Made by a program: the position numbers and the translations under genes. DNA of 39,530 nucleotides from Flavobacteriales bacterium (GTDB taxonomy: Bacteria; Bacteroidota; Bacteroidia; Flavobacteriales_C; GCA-002722245), in NCBI GenBank assembly GCA_002722245.1, contig PBLA01000008.1, positions 1 through 39,530 of the forward strand, in the 5' to 3' direction. Positions 17,021 through 26,190 of this stretch are shown one piece after another (position 1 is the first letter of the stretch; the number at the start of each line of letters is the position of its first letter). The notes beneath the pieces were generated by a model. It did no database searches. It was given only the letters and a program-made list of their open reading frames with translations, and was not told where the DNA came from.

Positions 17021-17426
17021 TTTTTTCCAATTTCCAAATCCACGTCACATCATTGATGTTTTTCGCTCTTCCCTGGATTAATTCGTCTGATACAATTTTA
17101 CCGTTATAGGTGGCGTGTTTGTCATTAAAGTTTAGAATAATTTTATCTCCGTTTTTTTCCCAAGTATCGTCATTATATGTGGTGTCTGTTTCTACTGCTT
17201 GAGTGTGACGAAATTTACCATTATCTCCAAATGTGATCTCAAAACTCCAATCGGTATGTGTGTCGTCCGTGTATTTCCAAGTTGAATTTTTAAGTTCTAA
17301 TTGTGCTTGGCTTTCCTCAATTTTAGGAAGGATAGGTTGTGTTGGCGCAGCTTCTTCAACAACTTTCTTTTTACAACTTGCAGCGACGAATACAATAAGT
17401 ACGCTGAATAAAATTATTCTTTTCAT
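17010..17426 (-). CDS. Small lipoprotein, lipocalin-like strand pattern
   Basis: The predicted lipoprotein has 138 residues, with lipobox VAASC (Cys18) followed by KKK and an acidic/proline-rich spacer. The rest (NSTWKYTDD, WSFEITFGDNGKFR, DTWEKNGDKIILNF, VTWIWKLEKI) shows the short anti-parallel strands and W-x-F-x-DG signature seen in lipocalin-like/DUF families of Bacteroidota. No specific function can be named. It lies 9 nt downstream of the phosphoribosyltransferase stop on the same strand, so they are probably co-transcribed. Confidence 0.7.
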   Translation of the reverse strand: MKRIILFSVLIVFVAASCKKKVVEEAAPTQPILPKIEESQAQLELKNSTWKYTDDTHTDWSFEITFGDNGKFRHTQAVETDTTYNDDTWEKNGDKIILNFNDKHATYNGKIVSDELIQGRAKNINDVTWIWKLEKINK

Positions 17427-17435
17427 AATACAATA

Positions 17436-17942
17436 TTATACCAAATATACAACTTCTTCTTTTTCATTCATCTCCACTTGAATATGGTCTTTTAGCGTGG
17501 TAGAGACTGTTAATCCTACAAAAGAGGGTTTAATGGGGTATCGGCTATGGTTTCGATCAACAAGAACAAGTGGTCTTATGGCCTTGATTGGTGACTCTAA
17601 AAAATATTTTGCAGCATACATTAATGTTTTTCCACTATTACTTACATCATCAACAATCACTACTGTTTTGTTTGCGTACTCTTCGGAGCGAAGTACGCAA
17701 TTAATTTTTTCCGCTAAAGGGTTTGATTTATTGATTTCAATTGTAACCTTTTTAATTTTTATGGTGGATATGGAGGTAAGCTTTTTTACTATCCTGTCGG
17801 AAATAATGGAACCATTTCCTGGCGTTATGCCACAAAAAATAATCTCTTTTTCAGCAAAACACATTTCATGAATTTCATGAACCATTCTGTTTATTTTAGC
17901 TTCAATTTGATCTTTATTAAGTAGTACTGTTTTGTCCCCCAT
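17436..17942 (-). CDS. Phosphoribosyltransferase family protein (PyrR-like)
   Basis: The product is a 168-residue cytoplasmic type I PRTase. The PRPP-binding loop is VVIVDDVSNSGKTL (94-107), with an earlier GITPGNG segment (38-44) corresponding to the pyrophosphate loop. The architecture resembles PyrR/hypoxanthine PRTases, but the substrate cannot be read from the sequence. The gene is divergent from purC, which fits a nucleotide-salvage or regulatory role; that is inference. A well-spaced Bacteroidota promoter (17947-17977) ends 4 nt before the ATG, so the message is probably leaderless. Confidence 0.85.
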   Translation of the reverse strand: MGDKTVLLNKDQIEAKINRMVHEIHEMCFAEKEIIFCGITPGNGSIISDRIVKKLTSISTIKIKKVTIEINKSNPLAEKINCVLRSEEYANKTVVIVDDVSNSGKTLMYAAKYFLESPIKAIRPLVLVDRNHSRYPIKPSFVGLTVSTTLKDHIQVEMNEKEEVVYLV

Positions 17943-17946
17943 GTAG

Positions 17947-17977
17947 CAAGTTTATTGTTTATTGTTTAAAGTTCAAA
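17947..17977 (-). promoter_or_regulatory. Promoter of the phosphoribosyltransferase gene (-33 TTTG / -7 TAAACTTG)
   Basis: On the minus strand TTTG (17974-17977) is followed by exactly 19 nt and then TAAACTTG (17947-17954). This matches the Bacteroidota -33/-7 arrangement with one deviation in the -7 box. The -7 box ends 4 nt before the ATG, implying a leaderless transcript. The rest of the 17943-18165 gap is A/T-rich, and no convincing purC promoter was found. Confidence 0.6.
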
Positions 17978-18165
17978 GAATGGGTGCCAAGTTTTATCGT
18001 TTAACGCTCTTAGAGTTTGAATTATACTACTGAAATTTGTGAGATGTTGAACCAAGATGTTTTTGTAATGTTTATTTTGGTGGTTGTTTAAAAGATCATA
18101 ATTTAAGTATCGGATTAGAACCTTTTTTGTTTCCAAACTTTGTACTTTTAACTTAAAAATTAATC

Positions 18166-19116
18166 ATGAATACGCTTACTACTGCAAAATTTAATTTCAC
18201 AGGACAATCTAGCTATTACAAGGGTAAAGTTCGAGAAGTATATGGAGTAAATGATGATCTTTTGGTGATGGTTGCGTCCGATCGAATTTCAGCATTTGAT
18301 GTTGTTTTGCCGAAGGGGATTCCTTTTAAGGGGCAAGTGTTGAATCAAATTGCATGTAAGTTTTTAAAAGCCACTGAAGATCTCGTTCCGAATTGGCTTA
18401 TAGACTCTCCTGATCCTGTGGTTTCTATCGGGAAAAAAGCCACTCCATTTAAAGTTGAAATGGTAATTCGAGGGTATTTGACAGGGCATGCTGCCCGAAC
18501 TTATCATGCTGGAATAAGAACGCTTTGTGGAGTCCAGTTGCCAGAAGGATTAATAGAAAACCAAAAGTTTGAACAGCCTATTATTACTCCAACTACGAAA
18601 GCTGATGAAGGCCATGATGAAGATATTTCAAGAGAGGATATTTTGGCCCAAGGGATTGTTTCAGAAGAGGATTATGTTCAATTAGAAAAATATACGCGCG
18701 CATTGTTTCAACGCGGAACTGAAATGGCTGCTGAAAAAGGACTTATATTGGTGGATACTAAGTATGAATTTGGCAAAGATAAAGACGGTAAGATTATTTT
18801 AATTGATGAGATTCATACGCCTGATTCGTCCCGTTATTTTTACCAAGAAGGGTATGCTGATAGGCTTGAAGCAGGTGCTCCTCAAAAACAGTTATCCAAA
18901 GAGTTTGTTCGGCAATGGCTTATTGAAAATGGGTTTCAAGGCAAAGAGGGTCAAACTGTTCCTGAGATGTCTGATGAATATGTTCATTCTGTTAGTGAAC
19001 GATATATTGAATTGTATGAAAAGATTATTGGAGAACCTTTTCATAAAGCAGATCTTTCCAATATTGCTGCTAGAATTGAAGCGAATGTGGAAGACTTTTT
19101 AAAATCATTAAAGTAA
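18166..19116 (+). CDS. purC: Phosphoribosylaminoimidazole-succinocarboxamide synthase
   Basis: PurC (SAICAR synthetase) joins aspartate to CAIR with ATP in purine synthesis. The 316-residue protein has [12 protein letters not shown] (17-28, the nucleotide-binding strand pair), [20 protein letters not shown], the family motif [17 protein letters not shown], the [12 protein letters not shown] loop and the [13 protein letters not shown] signature. It belongs to the longer subtype of ~300 residues rather than the ~240-residue E. coli type. No other pur genes are nearby. Confident. Confidence 0.97.
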   Translation: MNTLTTAKFNFTGQSSYYKGKVREVYGVNDDLLVMVASDRISAFDVVLPKGIPFKGQVLNQIACKFLKATEDLVPNWLIDSPDPVVSIGKKATPFKVEMVIRGYLTGHAARTYHAGIRTLCGVQLPEGLIENQKFEQPIITPTTKADEGHDEDISREDILAQGIVSEEDYVQLEKYTRALFQRGTEMAAEKGLILVDTKYEFGKDKDGKIILIDEIHTPDSSRYFYQEGYADRLEAGAPQKQLSKEFVRQWLIENGFQGKEGQTVPEMSDEYVHSVSERYIELYEKIIGEPFHKADLSNIAARIEANVEDFLKSLK

Positions 19117-19244
19117 TGGTTTAGATACCCTGAAAAAAATGTAGGTATTTATAATGTTTCATTGTAAGGTAAAAAAAAAGCATATTTTATTTGAAATTTA
19201 AAATATCGTTGTTTCTTTGTGGCTGTAATTCAGTTTCCATTCAA

Positions 19245-21398
19245 ATGAAAAAACGCCATTTTATTATTCTGTTTGCAGGGCTTTCACTTTTTTCTTGTGT
19301 GAAGGATAAATACAGTCTTGATACCAATAATATAACACTATCACCAGAGATTGCTGCGCCTATTTTAAAGGCTTCAATAGTTGCCGATGATATTTTATCC
19401 AGCTTAGATTCAACCCTTTTAGACCAAAACGAAAATAATCTTTATGAGTTCACTTTTGCTGATACAGTATATTCTATGAGCTTGTCTGATTTTATAAGTA
19501 TTCCAGATGAAAATGTAGGGTTTGATTTTAGCCTTGAACCATTAGCGATTAATGACATACCTGAGGTTACAACAGATATTACGCTTGGATCAGTAATGTC
19601 TAATGATCCTTTACTTGCAGCCACTGTTAATGCTATTTTATTAGTTGATCCTTGTGGTAATGCGTTTCCACCTGTTCCAAGCATTGATTTGGATACGATT
19701 ACTTTACCCATTGATGATGCTCCTTTCACCTCAGCAACTTTCTCTAATGGTCAATTGAGTGTTGAATTAACAAATGGTTGGGCTACTCCAGTAAACAATA
19801 TTCAGCTCGTGTTAAAGAACTTATCGGATGGCACTGCTATTGATACATTAGTGTACGATGAAATTTTATCAGGTGAATCAAAATCTGATGTTGTGGATTT
19901 GGCAGGTAAAACTATCGAGTCTGATCTTTATGGAGAGTTTATAAATATATCGTCTGCGGGAACAAATGGTCAAACAGTGTGCGTGTCAACTGATGATGCG
20001 ATTACCGTAAAAATCAACGGATCTAATTTTGTGGTTGTTTCTGGTACGGCTACATTCCCTAGTCAGGAAGTATTGAATGATACAATTGATGTAGATTTTG
20101 ACTTAGGTAACGGTGAGCAGGTTAATACATTAACGATGAAAGGGGGAGAGTTGGCTATACAAGTTGACTATGAAATTAGAGAGTCTGCAAAGTTGTTCAT
20201 TGAATTGCCATATGCTACTAAAGACGGGGTTGTATTTTTAGATTCTATTTCAGTAGGAGGAAGTAATGGCGTAACGCCAACGGTGGTGAATGAGACTTTT
20301 GATTTGTCTGGGTACACATTTGACTTAACCAATGGAGGTACGGGTGTAAATGCCCTTGAGACCCGAATTAGAGCTAACATAGAAAGTTCAGGTGTTTCTG
20401 TGTCTTTTGATACCTCTAACTCGGTTTCAGCATCTGTTTCCATGGAGGGTATAGAACCTTTGTATGTTGACGGTTATTTTGGAAATCAGACATTATCCAT
20501 TGCGCCTGAAACATTTGATTTTGATTTTGGGACCTCTGAAATATTGCAGAAAATTTCGTTTGCTGATCCAGTAGTAAAATTAGGTTTTCACAATACGTTT
20601 GGAATACCTATGCAGATTGATACGCTTAATTTAACGATGAAAAATGATGAAGATTCAGCTAAATTATCGGGTGCATCGTTACCGTTTTTAATTTCAGGCG
20701 CGGATTGGGCAAATTCAGCAGGGGGTGTTTCTCCGAAAACGAGCAATCTGATTTTAGATAAGACGACTAACATTTCTGATTTGGTGAATTTGTGGCCAAA
20801 CAGTATTACAACCGGAATATCGGCAGGGATTAATCCTGATGGTGATTTAGGTGGAAGCCCTACCAATTTTGCTTACGATAATAGCGGTATGGATATCACA
20901 TTAGATTTAACTGTTCCTTTATATGGTAGTGTGGAAGGTATTGAGGTGATCGATACTATTGCACTGGATTCAAGTATTGTCTCCATTTTTGAAAATGTGA
21001 AAAGTGCCTCTTTGCGTTCAAATGTTGTTAATGGTTTTCCATTAGAAGGTTCCGTGAAATTTTACATTGCGGATGAAAACTACGAGATTATTGATTCTTT
21101 AGATACAAAAGATGGGAATCCTGTTATAATAGCTGCAGCATCAGTTGATGTGAATACAGGGGAGGTTGTGTCCGATGGTGTTCGTCAAGCAGATTTGATT
21201 GCTGATGCTACGGATATTTCACTTTTACAAAACGCTAGTTACAGTATTATTATTTCTGCTATTATGGGTACGGGTAATGATGGGGCAGATGTGAAAATCT
21301 ACTCAAATTATGAAATGGATATTAGGCTAGGGATTTTAGCTAAATTGAGTATTGATTTGGAGTCAATTTCTGGTAATGACAATGAAAATGAAGAGTAA
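19245..21398 (+). CDS. Large lipoprotein of unknown function, paired with the DUF5723 gene
   Basis: The predicted lipoprotein has 717 residues. The start at 19245 gives the signal MKKRHFIILFAGLSLFSC with Cys18; an earlier ATG at 19191 adds 18 residues ending in an unrelated Cys-rich stretch. The mature protein is acidic and beta-rich, with many Asp/Thr/Ser/Asn residues, recurring short strands such as VSVSFDTSNSVSASVS and DTLNLTMKNDEDSA, and a Glu/Asp/Asn tail. I recognise no enzymatic motif. Its stop is one base before the next ATG, so it is co-translated with the DUF5723 protein and the two probably form an outer-membrane complex (inference). Possibly an adhesin-like or scaffold lipoprotein. 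Confidence 0.75.
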   Translation: MKKRHFIILFAGLSLFSCVKDKYSLDTNNITLSPEIAAPILKASIVADDILSSLDSTLLDQNENNLYEFTFADTVYSMSLSDFISIPDENVGFDFSLEPLAINDIPEVTTDITLGSVMSNDPLLAATVNAILLVDPCGNAFPPVPSIDLDTITLPIDDAPFTSATFSNGQLSVELTNGWATPVNNIQLVLKNLSDGTAIDTLVYDEILSGESKSDVVDLAGKTIESDLYGEFINISSAGTNGQTVCVSTDDAITVKINGSNFVVVSGTATFPSQEVLNDTIDVDFDLGNGEQVNTLTMKGGELAIQVDYEIRESAKLFIELPYATKDGVVFLDSISVGGSNGVTPTVVNETFDLSGYTFDLTNGGTGVNALETRIRANIESSGVSVSFDTSNSVSASVSMEGIEPLYVDGYFGNQTLSIAPETFDFDFGTSEILQKISFADPVVKLGFHNTFGIPMQIDTLNLTMKNDEDSAKLSGASLPFLISGADWANSAGGVSPKTSNLILDKTTNISDLVNLWPNSITTGISAGINPDGDLGGSPTNFAYDNSGMDITLDLTVPLYGSVEGIEVIDTIALDSSIVSIFENVKSASLRSNVVNGFPLEGSVKFYIADENYEIIDSLDTKDGNPVIIAAASVDVNTGEVVSDGVRQADLIADATDISLLQNASYSIIISAIMGTGNDGADVKIYSNYEMDIRLGILAKLSIDLESISGNDNENEE

Positions 21399-21399
21399 A

Positions 21400-23301
21400 A
21401 TGAAAAAGAGAGTAATTGCCTTTATAGTTGTTTGTATTTGTGCTTTAAAGCCTGCTTTCGCGCAGTATGCTGAGCAACAGGTATTGTATAATAATCTTCC
21501 TCAGGCACGATATATTAATCCGGGGATTTTTCCTGAGTATACGGGTTATTTTACTTTTCCAGCTTTGTCTGGTTATGGTATAACTGCTACCAATAGTGGA
21601 TTTGCATTTAATGATCTCTTCGATAGTCAGGGGTTAAATCCTAATAATTTATTATCAACTCTTCAAGACAAAAACTATTTGAATGTTGGTTTTACCAATG
21701 ATATAATCGGTTTTGGTTTTAGAGTGAAAAAGAATGCCTTTTCTGTTAATGTAAGTCCTAAATTAGATGTGAATTTAGGGTATAATAAGGCCCTTTTTGA
21801 TTTCTTAATTAATGGTAATGGGGCATTTGTTGGGAAGGATTTATCATTAGATGGTTTTGGATTTGATGTGTCGTCTTATATAGAAACAGGAATTGGATAT
21901 TCTCGCGAGTTGAATGAAAAAATAACTGTAGGTGGTAGAGTGAAGTTTTTATTAGGTATTGCAAATTTAAATGGTGATTTTGATGGTATTAAACTCACTA
22001 CCGATGCAGATGATTATTCGTTAACAGCTTCATCTCAATTTTCAGTCAATGCATACGGAACCTTTTTAGCTAATGATTCAATTGCCCAATCTCTTGGAAA
22101 TCCATCCCCTGTAAATACTAGTAATTTGGGACTGGGTCTTGATTTAGGTGCTACCTACAAAGTGTCTGACAAGTTAAGTGTTTTTGGTAGTATTGTTGAT
22201 TTAGGTTATTTAAACTGGGCTGAATATGGAGAAAGTTTATACAACGATGGTGCTTCATTTACTTTTGAAGGCGTACCATACGAAGAGCTTATGCAAGATG
22301 ATTCAAATAATGATGATTCTGATTACTTCAATAATCTTGGTGATAGTTTAGCCTCTGAATTTGAATTGAGTCGTGACCAAATTTCGTACAGAACTTCACT
22401 TAAAACAAAGTTTTATGTTGGTGGTGATTACAAAGTAAATAAATTCCTAGATGGTCAGGGAATGCTTTATGGTCGGTTTTATAATGGTAAACTTTATCCA
22501 ATGTATATGATGGCAGGAAGTGTTCATTTGAATAGATGGTTGACTACCAAGTTAACCTATGCAGGAGTTAATGGGACTTATAATAATTTAGGCGCAGGGA
22601 TTGTTTTACATTTGGGTCCTTTGCAGTTGTATGCCATGATGGATAATCTTTCGGGCTTAGCAGCTGTAGATTATGCGCGATATCTTTCAGGTAGTTTTGG
22701 TATAAACTTTACGTTTAAGGAAAAGGAAGGGAAAATTAAGGATAATTCAAAAAAGGTAAAACAGGCCAAGGATAAAAAAGAGAAAGCTGAAAAGAGTAAA
22801 AAGAAAGCGGAAAATAAAAAGGAAGATGCAAAGGCCGATCAAAAAAAAGGAGAGCAAGATAAAGCGAGAGCGGCAAAGGAAAAAACGGATGCAGAGGTGA
22901 AAAAAGCTGAAGCTCAAGCTAAAAAGGTGAAAAGTGAAGAGAAGTCTGTAAAAGCAGAAACAAAAGAGCTAAAAAATGATGCGCAGAAATTAAAATCAGA
23001 AGAAAAGAAATTAAAGGCTGAAGCCAAAAAGATTTCAAAGGAAACGAAATCAATCGAGTCCTCTTCTGATAATATGTCTCGTAAAATAAAATCAAAAGGA
23101 GGAGAGAGCACTATAAACAAAAGTTCTGGAAAAATAGATTCTTCGAGTAGTGGAGAGGTAATCTATCCTTCTTCAGTGCCTGAAACATCAATCAGTGATT
23201 CAATTGTTAATCCGAATAAAGATGGTGGAATTGTGAAGGATTCTGTAGTGAATGTGAATTTTACACCTGATGTTCCAGTAGTTAAAGATTCAATAAAATA
23301 A
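21400..23301 (+). CDS. DUF5723 family outer-membrane protein with C-terminal coiled coil
   Basis: The predicted product has 633 residues. I chose the ATG at 21400, which gives a signal peptide ending AFA-Q at residue 22 and lies 1 nt after the upstream stop; ATGs at 21388, 21382 and 21376 would overlap that gene. Residues 23-438 match the DUF5723 pattern: an N-terminal block around ARYINPGIFP and GYGITATNSGFAFNDL, then amphipathic strands as in beta-barrels (GGDYKVNKFLDGQGMLYG, AGSVHLNRWLTTKLTYAG). Residues 440-566 are a nearly uninterrupted Lys/Glu/Ala coiled coil, followed by a Ser/Val-rich tail. The coiled-coil appendage is, to my knowledge, not part of the family core. It is translated with the upstream lipoprotein. 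Confidence 0.78.
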   Translation: MKKRVIAFIVVCICALKPAFAQYAEQQVLYNNLPQARYINPGIFPEYTGYFTFPALSGYGITATNSGFAFNDLFDSQGLNPNNLLSTLQDKNYLNVGFTNDIIGFGFRVKKNAFSVNVSPKLDVNLGYNKALFDFLINGNGAFVGKDLSLDGFGFDVSSYIETGIGYSRELNEKITVGGRVKFLLGIANLNGDFDGIKLTTDADDYSLTASSQFSVNAYGTFLANDSIAQSLGNPSPVNTSNLGLGLDLGATYKVSDKLSVFGSIVDLGYLNWAEYGESLYNDGASFTFEGVPYEELMQDDSNNDDSDYFNNLGDSLASEFELSRDQISYRTSLKTKFYVGGDYKVNKFLDGQGMLYGRFYNGKLYPMYMMAGSVHLNRWLTTKLTYAGVNGTYNNLGAGIVLHLGPLQLYAMMDNLSGLAAVDYARYLSGSFGINFTFKEKEGKIKDNSKKVKQAKDKKEKAEKSKKKAENKKEDAKADQKKGEQDKARAAKEKTDAEVKKAEAQAKKVKSEEKSVKAETKELKNDAQKLKSEEKKLKAEAKKISKETKSIESSSDNMSRKIKSKGGESTINKSSGKIDSSSSGEVIYPSSVPETSISDSIVNPNKDGGIVKDSVVNVNFTPDVPVVKDSIK

Positions 23302-23342
23302 ATGGCTTTTCCATACGGAATAGGTTAATTTATTTAGGAAAC

Positions 23343-24104
23343 TTATCCCTTAAATTTAGTACACTTAATTTGGCCTTTTAACGCTTTTCTTAGAAAGAAT
23401 TGAATACCTCCATTCACAATTAAAACTTCAATATTCTTTCCTTCACATATCTCTAATGCATGAATTTTTGATTGCATTCCTCCTGTTCCAAGATTATTAT
23501 CAATGTCTTGAATGTAGGATTTAATCGCTTCGATACTTTCTACTTTTTCAATTAATTGAGCGTTTGGATTGAGGTTCGGATTACCTGTAAATATTCCATC
23601 AATGTCTGATGCGATGACCAGTTTTTCGGCTCCAACCAATTCCGCAACCATTGCAGAGAGTTTATCGTTGTCGCCTAAAATTATTTCTTCTACCGCTACA
23701 GTATCATTTTCATTGATAATTGGGATGTAATCGTGTTTTAGTAGATCAGCTATTGTGGATTTTGTATTGGTTCTTGATTCGTTTCCATTTAAATCGTAAT
23801 GTGTAAGTAAACATTGCGCAGCATGTAAACCAAAGTCAGCAAATACTTCCATGTAAATTTGCATCAATTTTGGTTGGCCAATTGCAGAGAGGGCTGATTT
23901 ATTATCAATTTGTTTTTTTGATCCGCTTAGTTTTATGAACTGCCGAGCAGTGGCAATGGCTCCTGAGGAAACGAGTATGACATTGTACTTTTCTTTTAAC
24001 TCAAGAATTTGTCGAGAGATGTCTTCAATTTTCCCTCTAGAGATATTTTCGGTCCCTGCCGTAAGGGTTGATGTCCCTATTTTTAAAACTATAATTGGCT
24101 TCAT
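23343..24104 (-). CDS. proB: Glutamate 5-kinase, PUA-less
   Basis: ProB phosphorylates glutamate to gamma-glutamyl phosphate, the first step of proline synthesis. The start at 24104 (IVLKIGTSTL just after it) shares one base with the proA stop (TAATG), so translation is coupled. The 253 residues contain the amino-acid-kinase core: KIGTSTLTAG, VSSGAIATARQ, the INENDTVAVEE and LGDNDKLSAMVA motifs, and the GTGGMQSKI signature. The C-terminal PUA domain of the ~367-residue E. coli enzyme is absent. This is the last gene of proC-proA-proB. Confidence 0.95.
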   Translation of the reverse strand: MKPIIVLKIGTSTLTAGTENISRGKIEDISRQILELKEKYNVILVSSGAIATARQFIKLSGSKKQIDNKSALSAIGQPKLMQIYMEVFADFGLHAAQCLLTHYDLNGNESRTNTKSTIADLLKHDYIPIINENDTVAVEEIILGDNDKLSAMVAELVGAEKLVIASDIDGIFTGNPNLNPNAQLIEKVESIEAIKSYIQDIDNNLGTGGMQSKIHALEICEGKNIEVLIVNGGIQFFLRKALKGQIKCTKFKG

Positions 24105-25294
24105 TATCCTCGAATCTGTCCGTTTCCTTTTATGAACCACTTGTTGGTTACTAGTTGACCGGTGGCTACTGGTCCTCGAAAATGCAATTTTTGTGTTGAT
24201 ATTGCAATTTCTGCTCCAAACCCTAATTGTCCTCCATCGGTGAACCTAGAAGATGCATTTTGATATACAGCAGCACAATCAACTCTATTTTGAAAGTCCT
24301 CTGCAGTGGCATCATTTGATGCTACAATTACTGCTGAGTGTCCTCCGGAGTATTCGTTGATTTTCTCAATAGCTTCATCCATATCGTTCACTTCAGCCAA
24401 CAATATTTTCGCAGCTAAAAATTCCTCTGCATATACATTTTCTTTCATTTTTGTGACATAGCCTAAAGACTCAATTGATTCCCCATCGGCTAAAATCTCC
24501 ATATTAATTTGACTTAAGGCTCGAACTAGGATTTCAATTTTTTCTTCAAATTTTGGCAAGTTCTTATTGATTAATACTTTATCAATAGCATTGCATACAC
24601 TTAATCTACTTTTACCATTTAGCACTAAATCTACGGCCATGTCAAAATCACATTTGTCATGGATGTAAATAAAATTATTTCCTCGTCCACTAATTAATAA
24701 AGGGACTGATGTTGTTTGTCGGATATAATTAATTAATCCTTCACCTCCTCTTGGTATGATTAAATCTAATTTATGTGTGTTGTCCGCAAGAAGCTTTTGT
24801 GTTTCCTCTCGATTAATATCCAGATAGGTTACGAAATCAGTTGGAATACCATTTTTCTCCAATGCTTTATGCCATAGACTCACCAGTAAAATGTTTGAAT
24901 TTTTACTTTCTTTTCCTCCTTTAAGGAGTATTTTATTCCCTCCTTTAAAGGCAGTTATGGCTGCTTCAATGGTTACATCTGGTCGTGATTCATAAATAAT
25001 TAATATTTTACCAAAAGGAACAACTTTGTTTTGTACCAACATTCCATTAGGATGCACGTATTCGTGAAGTACTTTCCCTTGTGGATCTTCATCGGATATA
25101 ATTTCTTCAACTGCGGAAACCATACCGTCTACTTTTTTATCGTCTACCTTTAATCGATCGATTAATGTAGGGTCAATGTTTCCTGCATTTTCAAGATCTA
25201 TTTTGTTTGCTTCAATTATTGCTTCTTTGTTTTGTGCAATTTGTAACGCTAAATCTTTTAACGCTTTATTTTTTGTTTCAGTAGAAAAAATCAT
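24104..25294 (-). CDS. proA: Gamma-glutamyl phosphate reductase
   Basis: ProA reduces gamma-glutamyl phosphate to glutamate semialdehyde with NADPH. The 396-residue protein has the ALDH-superfamily layout: VVPFGKILIIYESRPDVT (91-108), GNKILLKGGKES (119-130), PRGGEGLINYIR (181-192), and catalytic Cys234 in KSRLSVCNA. FTDGGQLGFGAEIAISTQKL follows near the C-terminus. Family length is about 400-420, so it is complete. It starts 21 nt after proC and its stop overlaps the proB start, giving a compact operon. Confidence 0.97.
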   Translation of the reverse strand: MIFSTETKNKALKDLALQIAQNKEAIIEANKIDLENAGNIDPTLIDRLKVDDKKVDGMVSAVEEIISDEDPQGKVLHEYVHPNGMLVQNKVVPFGKILIIYESRPDVTIEAAITAFKGGNKILLKGGKESKNSNILLVSLWHKALEKNGIPTDFVTYLDINREETQKLLADNTHKLDLIIPRGGEGLINYIRQTTSVPLLISGRGNNFIYIHDKCDFDMAVDLVLNGKSRLSVCNAIDKVLINKNLPKFEEKIEILVRALSQINMEILADGESIESLGYVTKMKENVYAEEFLAAKILLAEVNDMDEAIEKINEYSGGHSAVIVASNDATAEDFQNRVDCAAVYQNASSRFTDGGQLGFGAEIAISTQKLHFRGPVATGQLVTNKWFIKGNGQIRG

Positions 25295-25315
25295 ATCCTA
25301 AAGTTCTGTATTTAA

Positions 25316-26116
25316 TTATGAATTCCCAAGTTCAACTGCTCGGTTGTATGCTGCAACAGCTCCTTTTTTAATAGAATCTTTAACATTATTTCGTTCAAAA
25401 GACTTAATTGCTTCTATGGTTGTTCCTCCTTTGGAACATACTTTATTAATCCATTCGCTTGTTGATAAATCATTTTGTTGAAACAATTCTACAGCTCCTT
25501 CAAAGGTTTGGGTAACGATTTGCTTTGCTTCCTCATTGGTGAATCCAAATTCACTGGCAGCATTCATTAGTCCTTCCATGAAATAAAGAATGTAGGCAGT
25601 TCCGCTTCCTGATAATCCAGTGGATTTATCAATTTCATCTTCAGAATCTACTTTAAGTGCTTTTCCCGTAGAAGCTAATAGTTGCTCAACGATGTCATCC
25701 TCTTTTTTTGTAACGCTTGGAGAGGATGTGAATACGGTCATTCCTTTCCCAATCATTGCGGGAAGATTGGGCATAGATCGCACTATTTTTTTTGTGTGAA
25801 GCCCTTGTTGTATTGTGCTGATTTTAACTCCTGCCATAACAGAAATAATCAATTGTTGAGGGTTAGTGTAATACTGAATTTCTTCAAAAACAGCACGAGC
25901 GTGATAGGGCTTTACGGCAATCAATATGATGTCTGCAGAAGGAATGCAATCTTCTGCAGTATTAAATACATAAAAGTCTTTTTCCTCATTTTTCAAATAC
26001 TCATAACTGGTTTCTTTTTCCAATATGGAAATTGTTTCTCCCAGAAGACCTGCTTTGTGAATCCCTTTTGCATAGGTGAGGCCCATATTACCGCCTCCAA
26101 TAACCGTTAATTTCAT
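25316..26116 (-). CDS. proC: Pyrroline-5-carboxylate reductase
   Basis: ProC reduces P5C to proline with NAD(P)H. The 266-residue protein has the N-terminal dinucleotide loop GGGNMGLTYAKG (8-19), the ILIAVKPYHA strand (69-78), IISVMAGVKIS and IVRSMPNLPA, and the family signature region GLSGSGTAYILYFMEGL with downstream KGGTTIEAI. It heads the proC-proA-proB operon. It has its own promoter box 4 nt before the ATG, and it sits 74 nt downstream of putA on the same strand. Confidence 0.97.
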   Translation of the reverse strand: MKLTVIGGGNMGLTYAKGIHKAGLLGETISILEKETSYEYLKNEEKDFYVFNTAEDCIPSADIILIAVKPYHARAVFEEIQYYTNPQQLIISVMAGVKISTIQQGLHTKKIVRSMPNLPAMIGKGMTVFTSSPSVTKKEDDIVEQLLASTGKALKVDSEDEIDKSTGLSGSGTAYILYFMEGLMNAASEFGFTNEEAKQIVTQTFEGAVELFQQNDLSTSEWINKVCSKGGTTIEAIKSFERNNVKDSIKKGAVAAYNRAVELGNS

Positions 26117-26120
26117 GTAG

Positions 26121-26128
26121 CAAAGATA
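26121..26128 (-). promoter_or_regulatory. Candidate -7 promoter box of proC
   Basis: On the minus strand the octamer TATCTTTG matches the Bacteroidota -7 consensus TAnnTTTG and ends 4 nt before the proC ATG. This suggests a leaderless proCAB message independent of putA. A -33 TTTG at the standard spacing is not visible. Confidence 0.45.
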
Positions 26129-26190
26129 ATCACTATTGAGCAGATGCGTTTGAATTCAAAGGAACTTAAAAAATTGTCTTATTTTTTCCA

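Noticed and set aside
17497-17871. 124-residue + strand reading frame
   Set aside because: It lies wholly antisense to the phosphoribosyltransferase, which has clear family motifs and a promoter.
18126-18142. Promoter for purC (TTTG and AAACTTTG)
   Set aside because: The two boxes are only 5 nt apart and the -7 match is imperfect.
19122-19152. Weak hairpin after purC (ATACC / GGTAT)
   Set aside because: Only 5-7 bp with a wide loop and no T-run; not distinguishable from chance in A/T-rich sequence.
25682-26110. 142-residue + strand reading frame
   Set aside because: It is antisense to proC, with a Cys- and Phe-rich composition typical of a shadow frame.
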